Of a stretch of 64,000 nucleotides of DNA, positions 15,729-24,329 are shown one piece after another. The DNA is from JAOTWJ01 sp036398175 (GTDB taxonomy: Bacteria; Gemmatimonadota; Gemmatimonadetes; Gemmatimonadales; GWC2-71-9), in contig DASWHL010000007.1 of NCBI GenBank assembly GCA_036398175.1, positions 1 through 64,000 on the forward strand, written 5' to 3'. Numbering within the stretch: position 1 is the first letter of the stretch; each line of letters starts with the position of its first letter. The notes under the pieces are model-generated. The model worked only from the letters and a program-made list of their open reading frames with translations, had not been told where the DNA came from and did no database searches. Made by a program: the position numbers and the translations under genes.

Positions 15729-17833
15729 CCGCCACGCGCCCGGCCGGCATGGACCGGCGACAGTTCCTCCAGATCACGGGAGCGGCGGGCGCGGGCCTGC
15801 TGCTGGCCTGCCGCGTGGCCCGCGCCGAGGTGATCCCCGGCGCCGCCGGCACGGTCAATGCCTGGGTGCACGTCGGCGCCGATGGGCAGGTCACGATCGC
15901 CGTGTCGGAATCGGAAATGGGTCAGGGCACGATGACCGCGTTCGCCCAGATCGTGGCGGACGAGCTCGAGGCGGACTGGAGCAAGGTGCGCGCGGTGCAC
16001 GCGCCGGCCGATCAGGCCAAGTACGGGCGCCAGAGCACGGGCGGGAGCACGAGCATCCGGATCGGCTACGACTCGATCCGGAAGACGGGGGCCGCGGCGC
16101 GTGAAATGCTCGTGGCCGCGGCGGCGGCGGCGTGGGCCGTGCCGGCGGGCGAGTGCCGGGCCGAGCTGGGCGTGGTGCGCCACGCCTCCACGGGCCGCCG
16201 GATGGACTACGGCGCCCTGGCCGACCGCGCGGGCCAGTTGGCCGCGCCGACGTCCCCGGCCCTCAAGGACCCCACCACGTTCCGCTACGTCGGGAAACCC
16301 ATCAAGCGGCTCGACAGCCGCGAGAAGGTGACGGGGGAGGCCGTGTTCGGGCTCGATGCCAAGGCCACGGGGCTCCTCGTGGCCCAGGTGGTCCGGCCGC
16401 CGGTGATGGGCGGCGCGGTTGCCGGTTTCGACGCGGCGGCGGCCCGGGCCGTGCCCGGCGTCGTGGACGTGGTCCAGGTGCCGAACGGCATTGCGGTGGT
16501 GGCCGAGGGCTTCTGGGCCGCGCAGAAGGGGCGGCAGGCGCTCACGGCGCAGTGGGACGACAAGGAGTGGGGCGACCTCTCCTCGGAGAAGATCACCGGC
16601 CTGCTGCGCGAGATCGTGGGGAGCGGCACGGTGGCGCGGAACGACGGCGACGCCGCGCAGGCGGCGGCGGGGGCGGCGCGACGCCTCGAGGCCGTCTACG
16701 AGGCCCCGTACCTGGCGCATGCGGCCATGGAGGCCATGAACTGCACGGCCCACGTGCGCGCCGACGCGTGCGACGTCTGGGTCGGCACGCAGGCGCAGAC
16801 GTCCACGGTCCAGACGGCGGCCCGCATCACGGGCCTCCCGGCCAGCAAGATCACCGTCACCACGCTCTACCTGGGCGGGGGGTTCGGGCGCCGCTCGCAG
16901 ACGGACTTCGTCGAGGACGCGGTGCATCTCTCGAAGGCCGTGGGCCGGCCGGTGAAGGTGGTCTACACGCGCGAAGACGACATGCGGGCGGGCTGGTACC
17001 GGCCCGTCACGTACAACGAGCTGGTTGGCGGACTGGACGCGGACGGCTGGCCGGTGGCCTGGATCCACCGCATTGCCGGCGCCTCCATTGCCGAGCAGTT
17101 CGGCCCGCTGCGCAACGGGATTGACGCAAGCAGCGTCGAGGGCGCGGCCAACATCCCCTATCGCATCGCCAACGTGCACGTCACGTTCGCGCACCCGAAG
17201 CTCCCCATCACCACGTGGTGGTGGCGCTCGGTCGGCAGCTCGCAGAACGCCTACATCACGGAGTGCTTCCTGGACGAGCTGGCGCGCGCGGGTGGCCACG
17301 ATCCCCTGGCGTTTCGGCAGCGGCTGCTCCAGGACCATCCCCGGCATCTCCGCGTCCTCAATACGGCCGCCGAGAAGATCGGCTGGGGCCGCGCGTTGCC
17401 CGAGGGGCACGCGCTCGGGATCGCGGTCCACGAGTGCTTCGGCTCCTGGGTGGCCCAGGCGGCCGACGTCACCATGGAGAGCGACGGTCCGCGCGTGCAC
17501 CGCGTGGTGTGCGCCGTGGACTGCGGCCAGGCCATCAACCCCGACACGATCGCGGCCCAGATGGACAGCGGCGTCACCTACGGGCTCTCAGCCGCGCTCT
17601 GGGGCCAGATCACGCTCGACAAGGGCCGGCCGCAGCAGACGAACTTCCACAACTACCGGGTCGTCCGGATGCGCGAAATGCCGAAGGTCGAGACGCACAT
17701 CGTGAACGCGGGCGACGCGCACGGCGGGATCGGCGAGCCCGGCACGGCCCCCACCGCGCCGGCGGTGTGCAACGCGATCTTCGCGTTGACCGGGAAGCCG
17801 GTGAGGAAGCTGCCGATACAGCAGGCGGGATGA
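15725..17833 (+). CDS. iorB: Molybdopterin-binding subunit of a two-subunit molybdenum hydroxylase
   Basis: 702 residues with a Tat signal (MDRRQFLQITGAAGAGLLLA), so the holoenzyme is exported folded with its cofactor; the small subunit would ride along. Xanthine-dehydrogenase-family blocks include GQGTMTAFAQIVADELEADW, LGGGFGRRSQTDFVEDAVHL, KVVYTREDDMRAGWYRP and the C-terminal GIGEPGTAPTAPAVCNAIFAL, whose GEPG Glu is the expected catalytic base. The size and lack of a separate FAD gene fit the isoquinoline 1-oxidoreductase beta group. Electron acceptor is probably a cytochrome, by analogy. No XdhC/CoxI-type cofactor-loading gene is adjacent, which is common for this group. Confidence 0.9.
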   Translation: MTATRPAGMDRRQFLQITGAAGAGLLLACRVARAEVIPGAAGTVNAWVHVGADGQVTIAVSESEMGQGTMTAFAQIVADELEADWSKVRAVHAPADQAKYGRQSTGGSTSIRIGYDSIRKTGAAAREMLVAAAAAAWAVPAGECRAELGVVRHASTGRRMDYGALADRAGQLAAPTSPALKDPTTFRYVGKPIKRLDSREKVTGEAVFGLDAKATGLLVAQVVRPPVMGGAVAGFDAAAARAVPGVVDVVQVPNGIAVVAEGFWAAQKGRQALTAQWDDKEWGDLSSEKITGLLREIVGSGTVARNDGDAAQAAAGAARRLEAVYEAPYLAHAAMEAMNCTAHVRADACDVWVGTQAQTSTVQTAARITGLPASKITVTTLYLGGGFGRRSQTDFVEDAVHLSKAVGRPVKVVYTREDDMRAGWYRPVTYNELVGGLDADGWPVAWIHRIAGASIAEQFGPLRNGIDASSVEGAANIPYRIANVHVTFAHPKLPITTWWWRSVGSSQNAYITECFLDELARAGGHDPLAFRQRLLQDHPRHLRVLNTAAEKIGWGRALPEGHALGIAVHECFGSWVAQAADVTMESDGPRVHRVVCAVDCGQAINPDTIAAQMDSGVTYGLSAALWGQITLDKGRPQQTNFHNYRVVRMREMPKVETHIVNAGDAHGGIGEPGTAPTAPAVCNAIFALTGKPVRKLPIQQAG

Positions 17834-17970
17834 CGGGATGGACGGGATGACGGCATCAACGGGATGGACAGGATGGGCCGGATCGGAGGCTCGTCGCTCC
17901 CGTTGATCCGGCTTATCCCGTCCATCCCGGTCATCCCGTTGATCCCGTCCATCCCGTCATCCCCGTCCAC
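17829..17970. repeat. Facing blocks of short GGGAT-type tandem repeats (potential cruciform)
   Basis: The left block (17829-17885) is built from imperfect units such as GACGGGATG and AACGGGATGG. The right block (17898-17970) is built from the reverse complements (ATCCCGTCC, ATCCCGTTG). Together they can fold into a long imperfect stem around 17886-17897. The block sits between the hydroxylase stop and the zinc-protease start. It is not a CRISPR: units are 8-9 bp and without spacers. A similar arrangement with different units occurs at 20473-20573. Confidence 0.75.
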
Positions 17971-17992
17971 CTCACCCCCCCCCGGAGGCCCC

Positions 17993-20461
17993 ATGCCGCT
18001 GCGCCGTTCGCTCGTGGTGCTCGCCATCGTGCTCTTCGCGCCCGCGCGCGCACACACGCAGGTGCCGGCAATCGCGGACTACACGGCGGGGATGGAACGG
18101 CAGGACGGGTTCTTGCCGTTGCATTGGGACGGCGCGAAGGGCCGCCTGCTCATGGAGGTGCGGCCGGGCGTGGAATTCCTCTACCTCACGTCGCTGGCCA
18201 CCGGCGTGGGCTCGGAGGGACTCGGGCTCGATCGCGGCACGATCGGCGGCGAACACCTGGCCCACTTCTCGCGGATCGGGCCGCGCGTCCATCTCGTTCT
18301 CACCAACCCGCAGTTCCGCGCGATCGGCGACAACGTTCCGCTGGCGCGCTCCGTCACCGAGTCGTTCCCGCTCTCCATTGCCGCCGGGTTCGACATCCTG
18401 GCGGAGTCCGGCGGACTGCTCCTCGTGGACGTGACGCCGCTCGCGACGAGCGACGTCATGGACGTGGTGGGGAGCCTGCGCCGCGCGGATCAGGGCAGCT
18501 TCCGGGTGGACCGCGACCGGAGCGCCATCGAGCCGGCGCGCACGAAAGCCTTCCCGCGCAATACGGAGATTGACGCGGCCCTCACGTTCACCAGCGACAA
18601 CCCCGGCCGGCTGGTGCGCGCGCACACGCCGGACGGCCGCGCCCTCACCCTCCGCGAGCACCTCTCCTTCGTGCGGCTCCCCGAGCCCGGATACCGGCCC
18701 CGCGCGTTCCATCCGCAGGCGGGGTACTTCCCGACCACGTTCTGGGACTTCGCGAAGCCGTTCGACGACGACTATCCGACGCGCTTCATCAGCCGGCATC
18801 GCCTGATCAAGCAGAACCCGGGTGCCGCGCTCAGCGATCCGGTGACGCCCATCGTCTACTACCTCGACGCCGGGATCCCGGAGCCGTATCGCACGGCGTT
18901 CCGCGAGGGGGCCCAGTGGTGGGCCAGCGTGTTCGAGGCCGCGGGGTTCACGAACGCGTTCCGCGTCGAGGACATGCCGCCCGACACGGACCCCATGGAC
19001 GCGCGCTATCACGTGATCCAGTGGGTCCACCGGACGGCGCCCGGCTACTCCATCGGTCCGTCGTTCGTGGACCCGCGCACCGGGGAGATCATCAAGGCCG
19101 CGGTTCGGATGGATTCCTACCGGTCGCAGATGGACTATGACATCTACGCCGGCACCATTCCCGTCCGGGCGGGCTTCGACGACGGGGATGCCGGCTGGCT
19201 CGCGTCGCTCGCGCAGGGCTCCGGCGCCGAGGAATTCGCCATGGCCCGCCGCCGGCAGCACACGGCGCACGAGGTGGGCCACACGCTCGGCCTGGCCCAC
19301 AACTTCGTCACCGGGAGCTATGGGCGGGCGAGCGTGATGGACTATCCCGGCCCGCTCATCACGCTGGCCGGGCAGCGGCTGGATCTCAGCGACGCCTACC
19401 GCAACGGCCCCGGCGCCTGGGACACGCTGGCGATCCGGTACGGCTACACGGAATTCCCCGCCGACCGCGAGACGGAGGGTCTCGCGACCCTCCTCGCCGA
19501 CGCCCGCCGGCGCGCTCTGCTGTTCATCACCAACCCGGACGAGGGGGACGCCGGCAGCTACCCGGCAGCCACGACGTGGGTGAACGGGGCCGACATGGTG
19601 GCCGAGCTCGAGCGCGTGATGGCCGTTCGCCGGGTGATGCTTGAGCGGTTCGACGAGACGGCCATCAAGCCGGGCGAGCCCATGTACCTGCTGGGCACTC
19701 GTCTCTCGCGCGCCTATCTCCACCACCACTTCACCCTCGGCGCGGCGGTGAAGACGATTGGCGGCATGGAGTTTCGCTACGCCGTGCGGGGGGACGGGCT
19801 CACCCCCACGACGGTCATTCCGGGCGACCGCCAGCGCGCGGCGCTCACGGCCGTGCTGGACGCGCTCGAGCCCGCGGCGCTCGCCGTCCCCGAGCGCGTG
19901 CTCCGCCTCATTCCCCCCCGGCCCTTCGGGTACGCGACGGAGGCCCGCCAGTTCCAGTCGGGCGCGGCCCCGGCCTTCGACCAGCTGGCGTTGGCCCGGA
20001 CGCTTGCCGGCGACGTGATCGGCCGGCTGCTCGATCCGCCGCGGCTGGGCCGCGTCGTGGCGTTTTCGGCGCGCGATCCCTCGCTGCCAACACTGGGTGA
20101 GATCATGGGCGCCATGCTCGAACGCACGTGGAGCGTGGAGCCCGGTGGCGAGGCGGCGGCCCTGCGCCGCGTCGTGCAGCGCGCCGTCGTGGACGGCCTG
20201 ATGGACCTCGCCGCCGACCCCGGGGCCGTGGTCGAGACGCGGGCCGCGGCCGAGTGGTCCTTGCGGCGGGTGGAAGAGATCGCCGAGCGGCAGAGTCCCC
20301 TGAGCGGCGACGACGCGGCCCATCTGGCCCTGGTCCTGGCGGACGTCGCCCGGTTCCTGGACCGGACCGACGACCCGACCCGGCGCACCCGCCGGTTCCC
20401 GACGCCGCCCGGCGCCCCCATTGGCGGTGCACACCGAAACCAATTGCGGTTCCCGGCGTAG
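17993..20461 (+). CDS. Zinc-dependent metalloprotease, DUF4953/DUF5117 type, secreted
   Basis: 822 residues from ATG 17993, preceded by GGAGG. A signal peptide (RRSLVVLAIVLFAPARAHT) is followed by the DUF5117-like domain (GFLPLHWDGAKGRLLMEV, FLYLTSLATGVGSEGLGLDR, VHLVLTNPQFRA). The catalytic motif HTAHEVGHTLGLAHNF lies near residue 425: an extended HExxHxxGxxH with the Met-turn expected at YGRASVMDYPGP. Family members are large extracellular metzincin-like proteases common in Bacteroidota and Gemmatimonadota. Targets are unknown. The C-terminal 250 residues are helical and typical of the family. The gene is bracketed by two facing-repeat blocks, one on each side. Confidence 0.88.
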   Translation: MPLRRSLVVLAIVLFAPARAHTQVPAIADYTAGMERQDGFLPLHWDGAKGRLLMEVRPGVEFLYLTSLATGVGSEGLGLDRGTIGGEHLAHFSRIGPRVHLVLTNPQFRAIGDNVPLARSVTESFPLSIAAGFDILAESGGLLLVDVTPLATSDVMDVVGSLRRADQGSFRVDRDRSAIEPARTKAFPRNTEIDAALTFTSDNPGRLVRAHTPDGRALTLREHLSFVRLPEPGYRPRAFHPQAGYFPTTFWDFAKPFDDDYPTRFISRHRLIKQNPGAALSDPVTPIVYYLDAGIPEPYRTAFREGAQWWASVFEAAGFTNAFRVEDMPPDTDPMDARYHVIQWVHRTAPGYSIGPSFVDPRTGEIIKAAVRMDSYRSQMDYDIYAGTIPVRAGFDDGDAGWLASLAQGSGAEEFAMARRRQHTAHEVGHTLGLAHNFVTGSYGRASVMDYPGPLITLAGQRLDLSDAYRNGPGAWDTLAIRYGYTEFPADRETEGLATLLADARRRALLFITNPDEGDAGSYPAATTWVNGADMVAELERVMAVRRVMLERFDETAIKPGEPMYLLGTRLSRAYLHHHFTLGAAVKTIGGMEFRYAVRGDGLTPTTVIPGDRQRAALTAVLDALEPAALAVPERVLRLIPPRPFGYATEARQFQSGAAPAFDQLALARTLAGDVIGRLLDPPRLGRVVAFSARDPSLPTLGEIMGAMLERTWSVEPGGEAAALRRVVQRAVVDGLMDLAADPGAVVETRAAAEWSLRRVEEIAERQSPLSGDDAAHLALVLADVARFLDRTDDPTRRTRRFPTPPGAPIGGAHRNQLRFPA

Positions 20462-20472
20462 ATGATCTCGAT

Positions 20473-20573
20473 AGCCGAGGGCCGAGGGCCGAGGGCCGAT
20501 TCGTTCCGGGCGCCGGTCAGCGACGCGGATGCGCGACGGACGGCGTCGGCCATCGGCCATCGGCCATCGGCAA
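20473..20573. repeat. Facing heptamer tandem repeats upstream of the kinase-TPR gene
   Basis: The left block (20473-20500) repeats GCCGAGG three times plus a partial unit. The right block (20545-20573) repeats CGGCCAT three times plus a partial unit. Read in reverse complement, the right units are ATGGCCG, so the blocks can pair imperfectly across 44 bases. The layout copies that at 17829-17970 with unrelated units. They lie between the metalloprotease stop and the kinase start, so may influence expression of the kinase. Confidence 0.65.
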
Positions 20574-20591
20574 TCTCGTGAAGGGAGCGTG

Positions 20592-23500
20592 ATGACGGGA
20601 CTGCGGGACCGACTCCAGGCAGCGCTGGACGACCGCTACACGGTCGAAGAGGAGGTCGGCCAGGGCGGCATGGCCCTGGTGTTCCGCGCGCGCGACCGGA
20701 AACACAACCGGACGGTGGCCGTGAAGGTCCTGCGCCCCGAGCTGGCGTCGTCCCTCGGCCCCGAGCGGTTCCTGCGCGAGATCGAGATTGCCGCCCAGCT
20801 CCAGCACCCGCACATCCTGCCGGTCTACGATTCCGGCCAGTCGGACGGTCTGCTCTACTACGTGATGCCGTTCGTCCCCGGCGAGTCGCTGCGCGACCGG
20901 CTCCTGCGCGGGGACCGCGTCACGGCGGACGAGGCGCTTCGCGTCGCGCGCGAGGTGGCCAACGCCCTCGACTACGCGCACCGCCAGGGTATCGTGCACC
21001 GCGACATCAAGCCCGCGAACATCCTGCTGTCGGACGGCCACGCGGTGGTGGCCGATTTCGGGATCGCGCGGGCGCTCTCCGCGTCCGCGCAGGGCGGGCT
21101 CACGATGGCGGGCATGGCCGTCGGCACCCCCACGTACATGAGCCCGGAGCAGGCGCTGGGCGAGCAGCACCTGGACGGCCGCACCGACATCTACGCGCTG
21201 GGCTGCGTGCTGTACGAGATGCTGGTGGGCTCGCCCCCGTTCGACGGCCCCACGCCGCAGGCCGTGGTGGCCAAGGCGCTGGCTGGCGGCCGGCCCCGGC
21301 TGGCCAATGATCCGCACGGCGTCCAACCGATCCTCGAGCGCGCCCTGGCCCGCGAGCCCGCCGACCGGTTCGCCACCGCCGCCGAGCTGACCCAGGCGCT
21401 GGACGCAGTGTCCAGCGGGGTTGGTTACCGGTTCCGCGGCCAACGCCGCCGCCGCGGCCTCCTCGTGACCGCCGCAACCGCTGTGGTCGCCGCGGCCGCA
21501 GTCCTCTTCTGGCCCCGCGGCTTCCGCGTGGACGGCGACCCGCGCCAGAGCCTCATCATCTACCCGTTCGAGAACCGGACGGGCGACGCCGGTCTCGCGT
21601 ACCTCGAGGAGGGCGCGATGAACCTGCTCGGCCTCGCGGTGGCCCAGTGGCACGACCTGCGGGTGTTCGACGACGAGCGCACCGCCTCGCTGCTCCGGCG
21701 CAAAAACGTGGACGGCGCCGCCGCGCTCGACTTCGATCGCGCGCAGGCACTGGCGCGCGAGGCCAGGGTGGGCACGCTCGTCCTCGGCGACCTCCACCGG
21801 GAGGGGGATTCCCTCGCGGTCGAGGCCAAGATCCACGACGTCCGGTCGGGCGAGCGGCTCGCGACCGAGATCGTGCGCGCGGGATGGGGGGCGGATCCGC
21901 GGCCCCTGTTCGACCGGCTTGCCGCCCGCATCCTCCGGATCAGCGGGGCCCCGGCCGGCGAGCGGCCGGACCTGGTGGCGCAGACCACGCGCTCGCTCGA
22001 GGCGTATCAGGCCTATCTCTCCGGCGTCGGCCACCTCCAGCATTTCCGGATCGAGTCCGCCCGCGTGGACCTCGAGCGCGCTATCGCGCTCGACTCGACC
22101 TTCGCGCTCGCTTACGTGCGCCTGCGCGACGTGGTAGGGTGGGAAGGCGCGACCGGCGGAAGCGAGGGCGAGCGGCGCGCGCTGATCAGCACGGCGCAGC
22201 GCTACAGTGGATCGCTTCCGCCCCGCCTGCGCAGTCTGATCGAGTACTACGGGGCGTACGAGGCGGGAGCGCTGAGCCGGGCGCGCGACATCGCGATGGA
22301 GATGATCGCGCGCGACTCCACGGACGTCGAGGCATGGTATCAGCTCGGCGAGGCGCACTTCCACGATCAGGCGCCGCAATTCCCGCCGCCGCCGGGCCGC
22401 GGCAACATCGGGCGGAGTCTGCGCGCGTTCCAGCGCGCCCTGGCGCTCGACTCGAGCTACGTGCTGGCCTACCAGCACATCCTCGACGCGCTGAACGCGT
22501 GCGCCGGGGCCGGCAACGGCGTCCTGTGCCTGGCGGACTCGGCGGTCTACGGGTTCCCGCAGAATCTCGCGACGCAGTTCGGGCAGCCGGTCGTGGACCG
22601 GTTCAAGCAGGAGGCCAGGACGGCGCAGCTCGCCACCGCCCGCGGGTGGGTCTCCGCGGAGCCGACCCTCCCACGCGCCCGCCAACACCTGGTCCAGGCG
22701 CTGATCGGCGAGACGCGGTGGGAGGAGGCCAAGCGCGAGACCGCCGAGCTGCGAAACCAGGGCGCCCTCGAGGCCGCGGCGGGCCTCGAAGCGCTCATCG
22801 CGGCGGGCCAGGGAGACTACGGCGAGGCGGGGTGGTGGTTGAGCCGCGGGCTCGCCGCCGGCGACACCATGACCGTGATCCTGCTCCCATCCGTGCAACA
22901 GGTCGGCGCGAACCTGTTCGCCGGGGCCGGTCGGGTCACCGAGGCCATCCGGTTCGCGCGGACCATCTTCGGCATGGTCCAGCTCGACTCACTGCCGGGG
23001 CCCGGGGGCATGCGGGTGGCCAAGAACGACATCCTGACGCTGGTGCAGGCCGTGACGTGGGCCCAGACCCGCTATCCGCGCGACAGTGCCACCGCGGCCA
23101 CGCATCGCTGGCTCGACCTCGTCGAACGTCAGACCGTCGGCGACACGGCGGCGCGGCGGACCGCCATGGCCGCCAACGGCCAGGCCGCCCTCCTGGCGTT
23201 CCTTTCCGAGCGCGACTCGAGCCTGTTGGGCCGAGTGGCGCCGTATGCGGGTGAGAGAACGATGATCCGCGCCCACATGGCGCTGGAGCGCGGCGACACG
23301 GCGGGCGCGCGGCGACAGGCGGCCGCCGCCACCGGCGCCGACCTTGGCGCCGGTACCGTGGATCCCGCCAAGGTGCCGGACGGTGGCGCGCGGGTAGTCT
23401 GGGCGCTGGGCTGGGGCGACCTGCTGGGTCGCCTGGGGCACCTGGACGCCGCGCTGGCCGTCTACAGCTACGCCGATTCCGCTCCCCATCCGGTGGCGGC

Positions 23501-23699
23501 ACCGGGCGCGCTGGTGCAATCCTGGGCGGAGCGCGGCGCGTTGCTCCAGCGTCTGGGCCGGACGCAGGAGGCCATCGCGCAGTATCAGCGGTTCACGGAT
23601 GCGTGGGACCGAGCCGACGCCGGCCTCCAGCCGATGGTCGAGCGGGCGCGGCGGGCAATCGCGGCGCTGCGCGGCGAGGTGGACGAGCGCCGCAGTTAG
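20592..23699 (+). CDS. Ser/Thr protein kinase with extracytoplasmic TPR-like region
   Basis: 1035 residues. The N-terminal 270 residues are a Hanks-type kinase with every key element: glycine loop VGQGGMALVFRA, VAVKVL lysine, catalytic HRDIKPANILL, DFGIARAL and the APE-equivalent TYMSPEQAL. A single membrane helix (GLLVTAATAVVAAAAVLFW) follows near residue 295-313. The remaining 700 residues are outside, starting with a TolB-like segment (LIIYPFENRTGDAGLAYLEE) and then TPR helices (YVLAYQHILDALNACAG, EAIAQYQRFTDAWDRAD). This layout is typical of Gemmatimonadota/Acidobacteria receptor kinases. Its ligand and substrates are unknown. The histidine phosphatase gene follows by 32 bases. Confidence 0.92.
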   Translation: MTGLRDRLQAALDDRYTVEEEVGQGGMALVFRARDRKHNRTVAVKVLRPELASSLGPERFLREIEIAAQLQHPHILPVYDSGQSDGLLYYVMPFVPGESLRDRLLRGDRVTADEALRVAREVANALDYAHRQGIVHRDIKPANILLSDGHAVVADFGIARALSASAQGGLTMAGMAVGTPTYMSPEQALGEQHLDGRTDIYALGCVLYEMLVGSPPFDGPTPQAVVAKALAGGRPRLANDPHGVQPILERALAREPADRFATAAELTQALDAVSSGVGYRFRGQRRRRGLLVTAATAVVAAAAVLFWPRGFRVDGDPRQSLIIYPFENRTGDAGLAYLEEGAMNLLGLAVAQWHDLRVFDDERTASLLRRKNVDGAAALDFDRAQALAREARVGTLVLGDLHREGDSLAVEAKIHDVRSGERLATEIVRAGWGADPRPLFDRLAARILRISGAPAGERPDLVAQTTRSLEAYQAYLSGVGHLQHFRIESARVDLERAIALDSTFALAYVRLRDVVGWEGATGGSEGERRALISTAQRYSGSLPPRLRSLIEYYGAYEAGALSRARDIAMEMIARDSTDVEAWYQLGEAHFHDQAPQFPPPPGRGNIGRSLRAFQRALALDSSYVLAYQHILDALNACAGAGNGVLCLADSAVYGFPQNLATQFGQPVVDRFKQEARTAQLATARGWVSAEPTLPRARQHLVQALIGETRWEEAKRETAELRNQGALEAAAGLEALIAAGQGDYGEAGWWLSRGLAAGDTMTVILLPSVQQVGANLFAGAGRVTEAIRFARTIFGMVQLDSLPGPGGMRVAKNDILTLVQAVTWAQTRYPRDSATAATHRWLDLVERQTVGDTAARRTAMAANGQAALLAFLSERDSSLLGRVAPYAGERTMIRAHMALERGDTAGARRQAAAATGADLGAGTVDPAKVPDGGARVVWALGWGDLLGRLGHLDAALAVYSYADSAPHPVAAPGALVQSWAERGALLQRLGRTQEAIAQYQRFTDAWDRADAGLQPMVERARRAIAALRGEVDERRS

Positions 23700-23731
23700 G
23701 TCCAACGCCCCCGCCTGGAGGAACTGCCTGC

Positions 23732-24316
23732 ATGAACGCCGGAGCCCGGAAGGTGAGACTGCTGCTCGTCATCGGCATCGCTGCGGCGGGCGCCGTGGCG
23801 CCAACCGCGGCCCCCGCGCAGGGCGAGCGGCTCGTCGTGTTGGTACGCCACGCGGAGAAAGCCGACCAGCCCCGGGCGGACCCACCGCTCACGGAGGCGG
23901 GCCGCGCCCGCGCTCACGCGCTTGCCGCCGTCACCGCGTCGGCCGGCATCGGCGCGGTCGTCGTCACCCCGTTTGCGCGGACCCGCGAGACCGCGGCAGC
24001 GGTGGCGCGGGCCCGCGGTCTCACACCGGTGGAGATCCCGGTCGGGCGGAGCGTCGCGGCGCACGTGGCGGCGGTGGTGGAGGCCGTACGTGCCCGCCCG
24101 GCGGGGGAGCCCGTGCTCGTCGTGGGACACTCGAACACGATTCCCGCCATCGTCACCGCGCTCGGCGGCCCCCCGCTGGCCGACCTCTGCGACAACCAGT
24201 ACGCGGTACTCTACGTGCTGTCCGTCCCCGGCGAGGGCCCGGCCCGCCTCGTCACCGCGTCGTACGGCGCGGCGGATCCGGCCGACGCCGGCTGTCCCGC
24301 GATGCAGATGCGCTAG
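23732..24316 (+). CDS. Secreted histidine phosphatase family protein
   Basis: 194 residues from ATG 23732, with TGGAGGAACT as ribosome binding site. A signal peptide (KVRLLLVIGIAAAGAVAPTA) is cut near AQGE. Branch-1 histidine phosphatase motifs are present: LVRHAEK (catalytic His, RHA in place of RHG), the acidic ARTRETA region and VVGHSNTIPAI (second His). It is expected to hydrolyse a phosphoester outside the cytoplasm; substrate unknown. It probably shares a transcript with the upstream receptor kinase, but the exported location means it cannot reverse that kinase's cytoplasmic phosphorylation. Convergent with the M14 peptidase gene, 13 bases away. Confidence 0.85.
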   Translation: MNAGARKVRLLLVIGIAAAGAVAPTAAPAQGERLVVLVRHAEKADQPRADPPLTEAGRARAHALAAVTASAGIGAVVVTPFARTRETAAAVARARGLTPVEIPVGRSVAAHVAAVVEAVRARPAGEPVLVVGHSNTIPAIVTALGGPPLADLCDNQYAVLYVLSVPGEGPARLVTASYGAADPADAGCPAMQMR

Positions 24317-24329
24317 GCGCCCGCCGGGC

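Noticed and set aside
17829..17970. Possible CRISPR array
   Set aside because: Units are 8-9 bp, imperfect and unspaced, in two facing blocks, and no cas gene is present.
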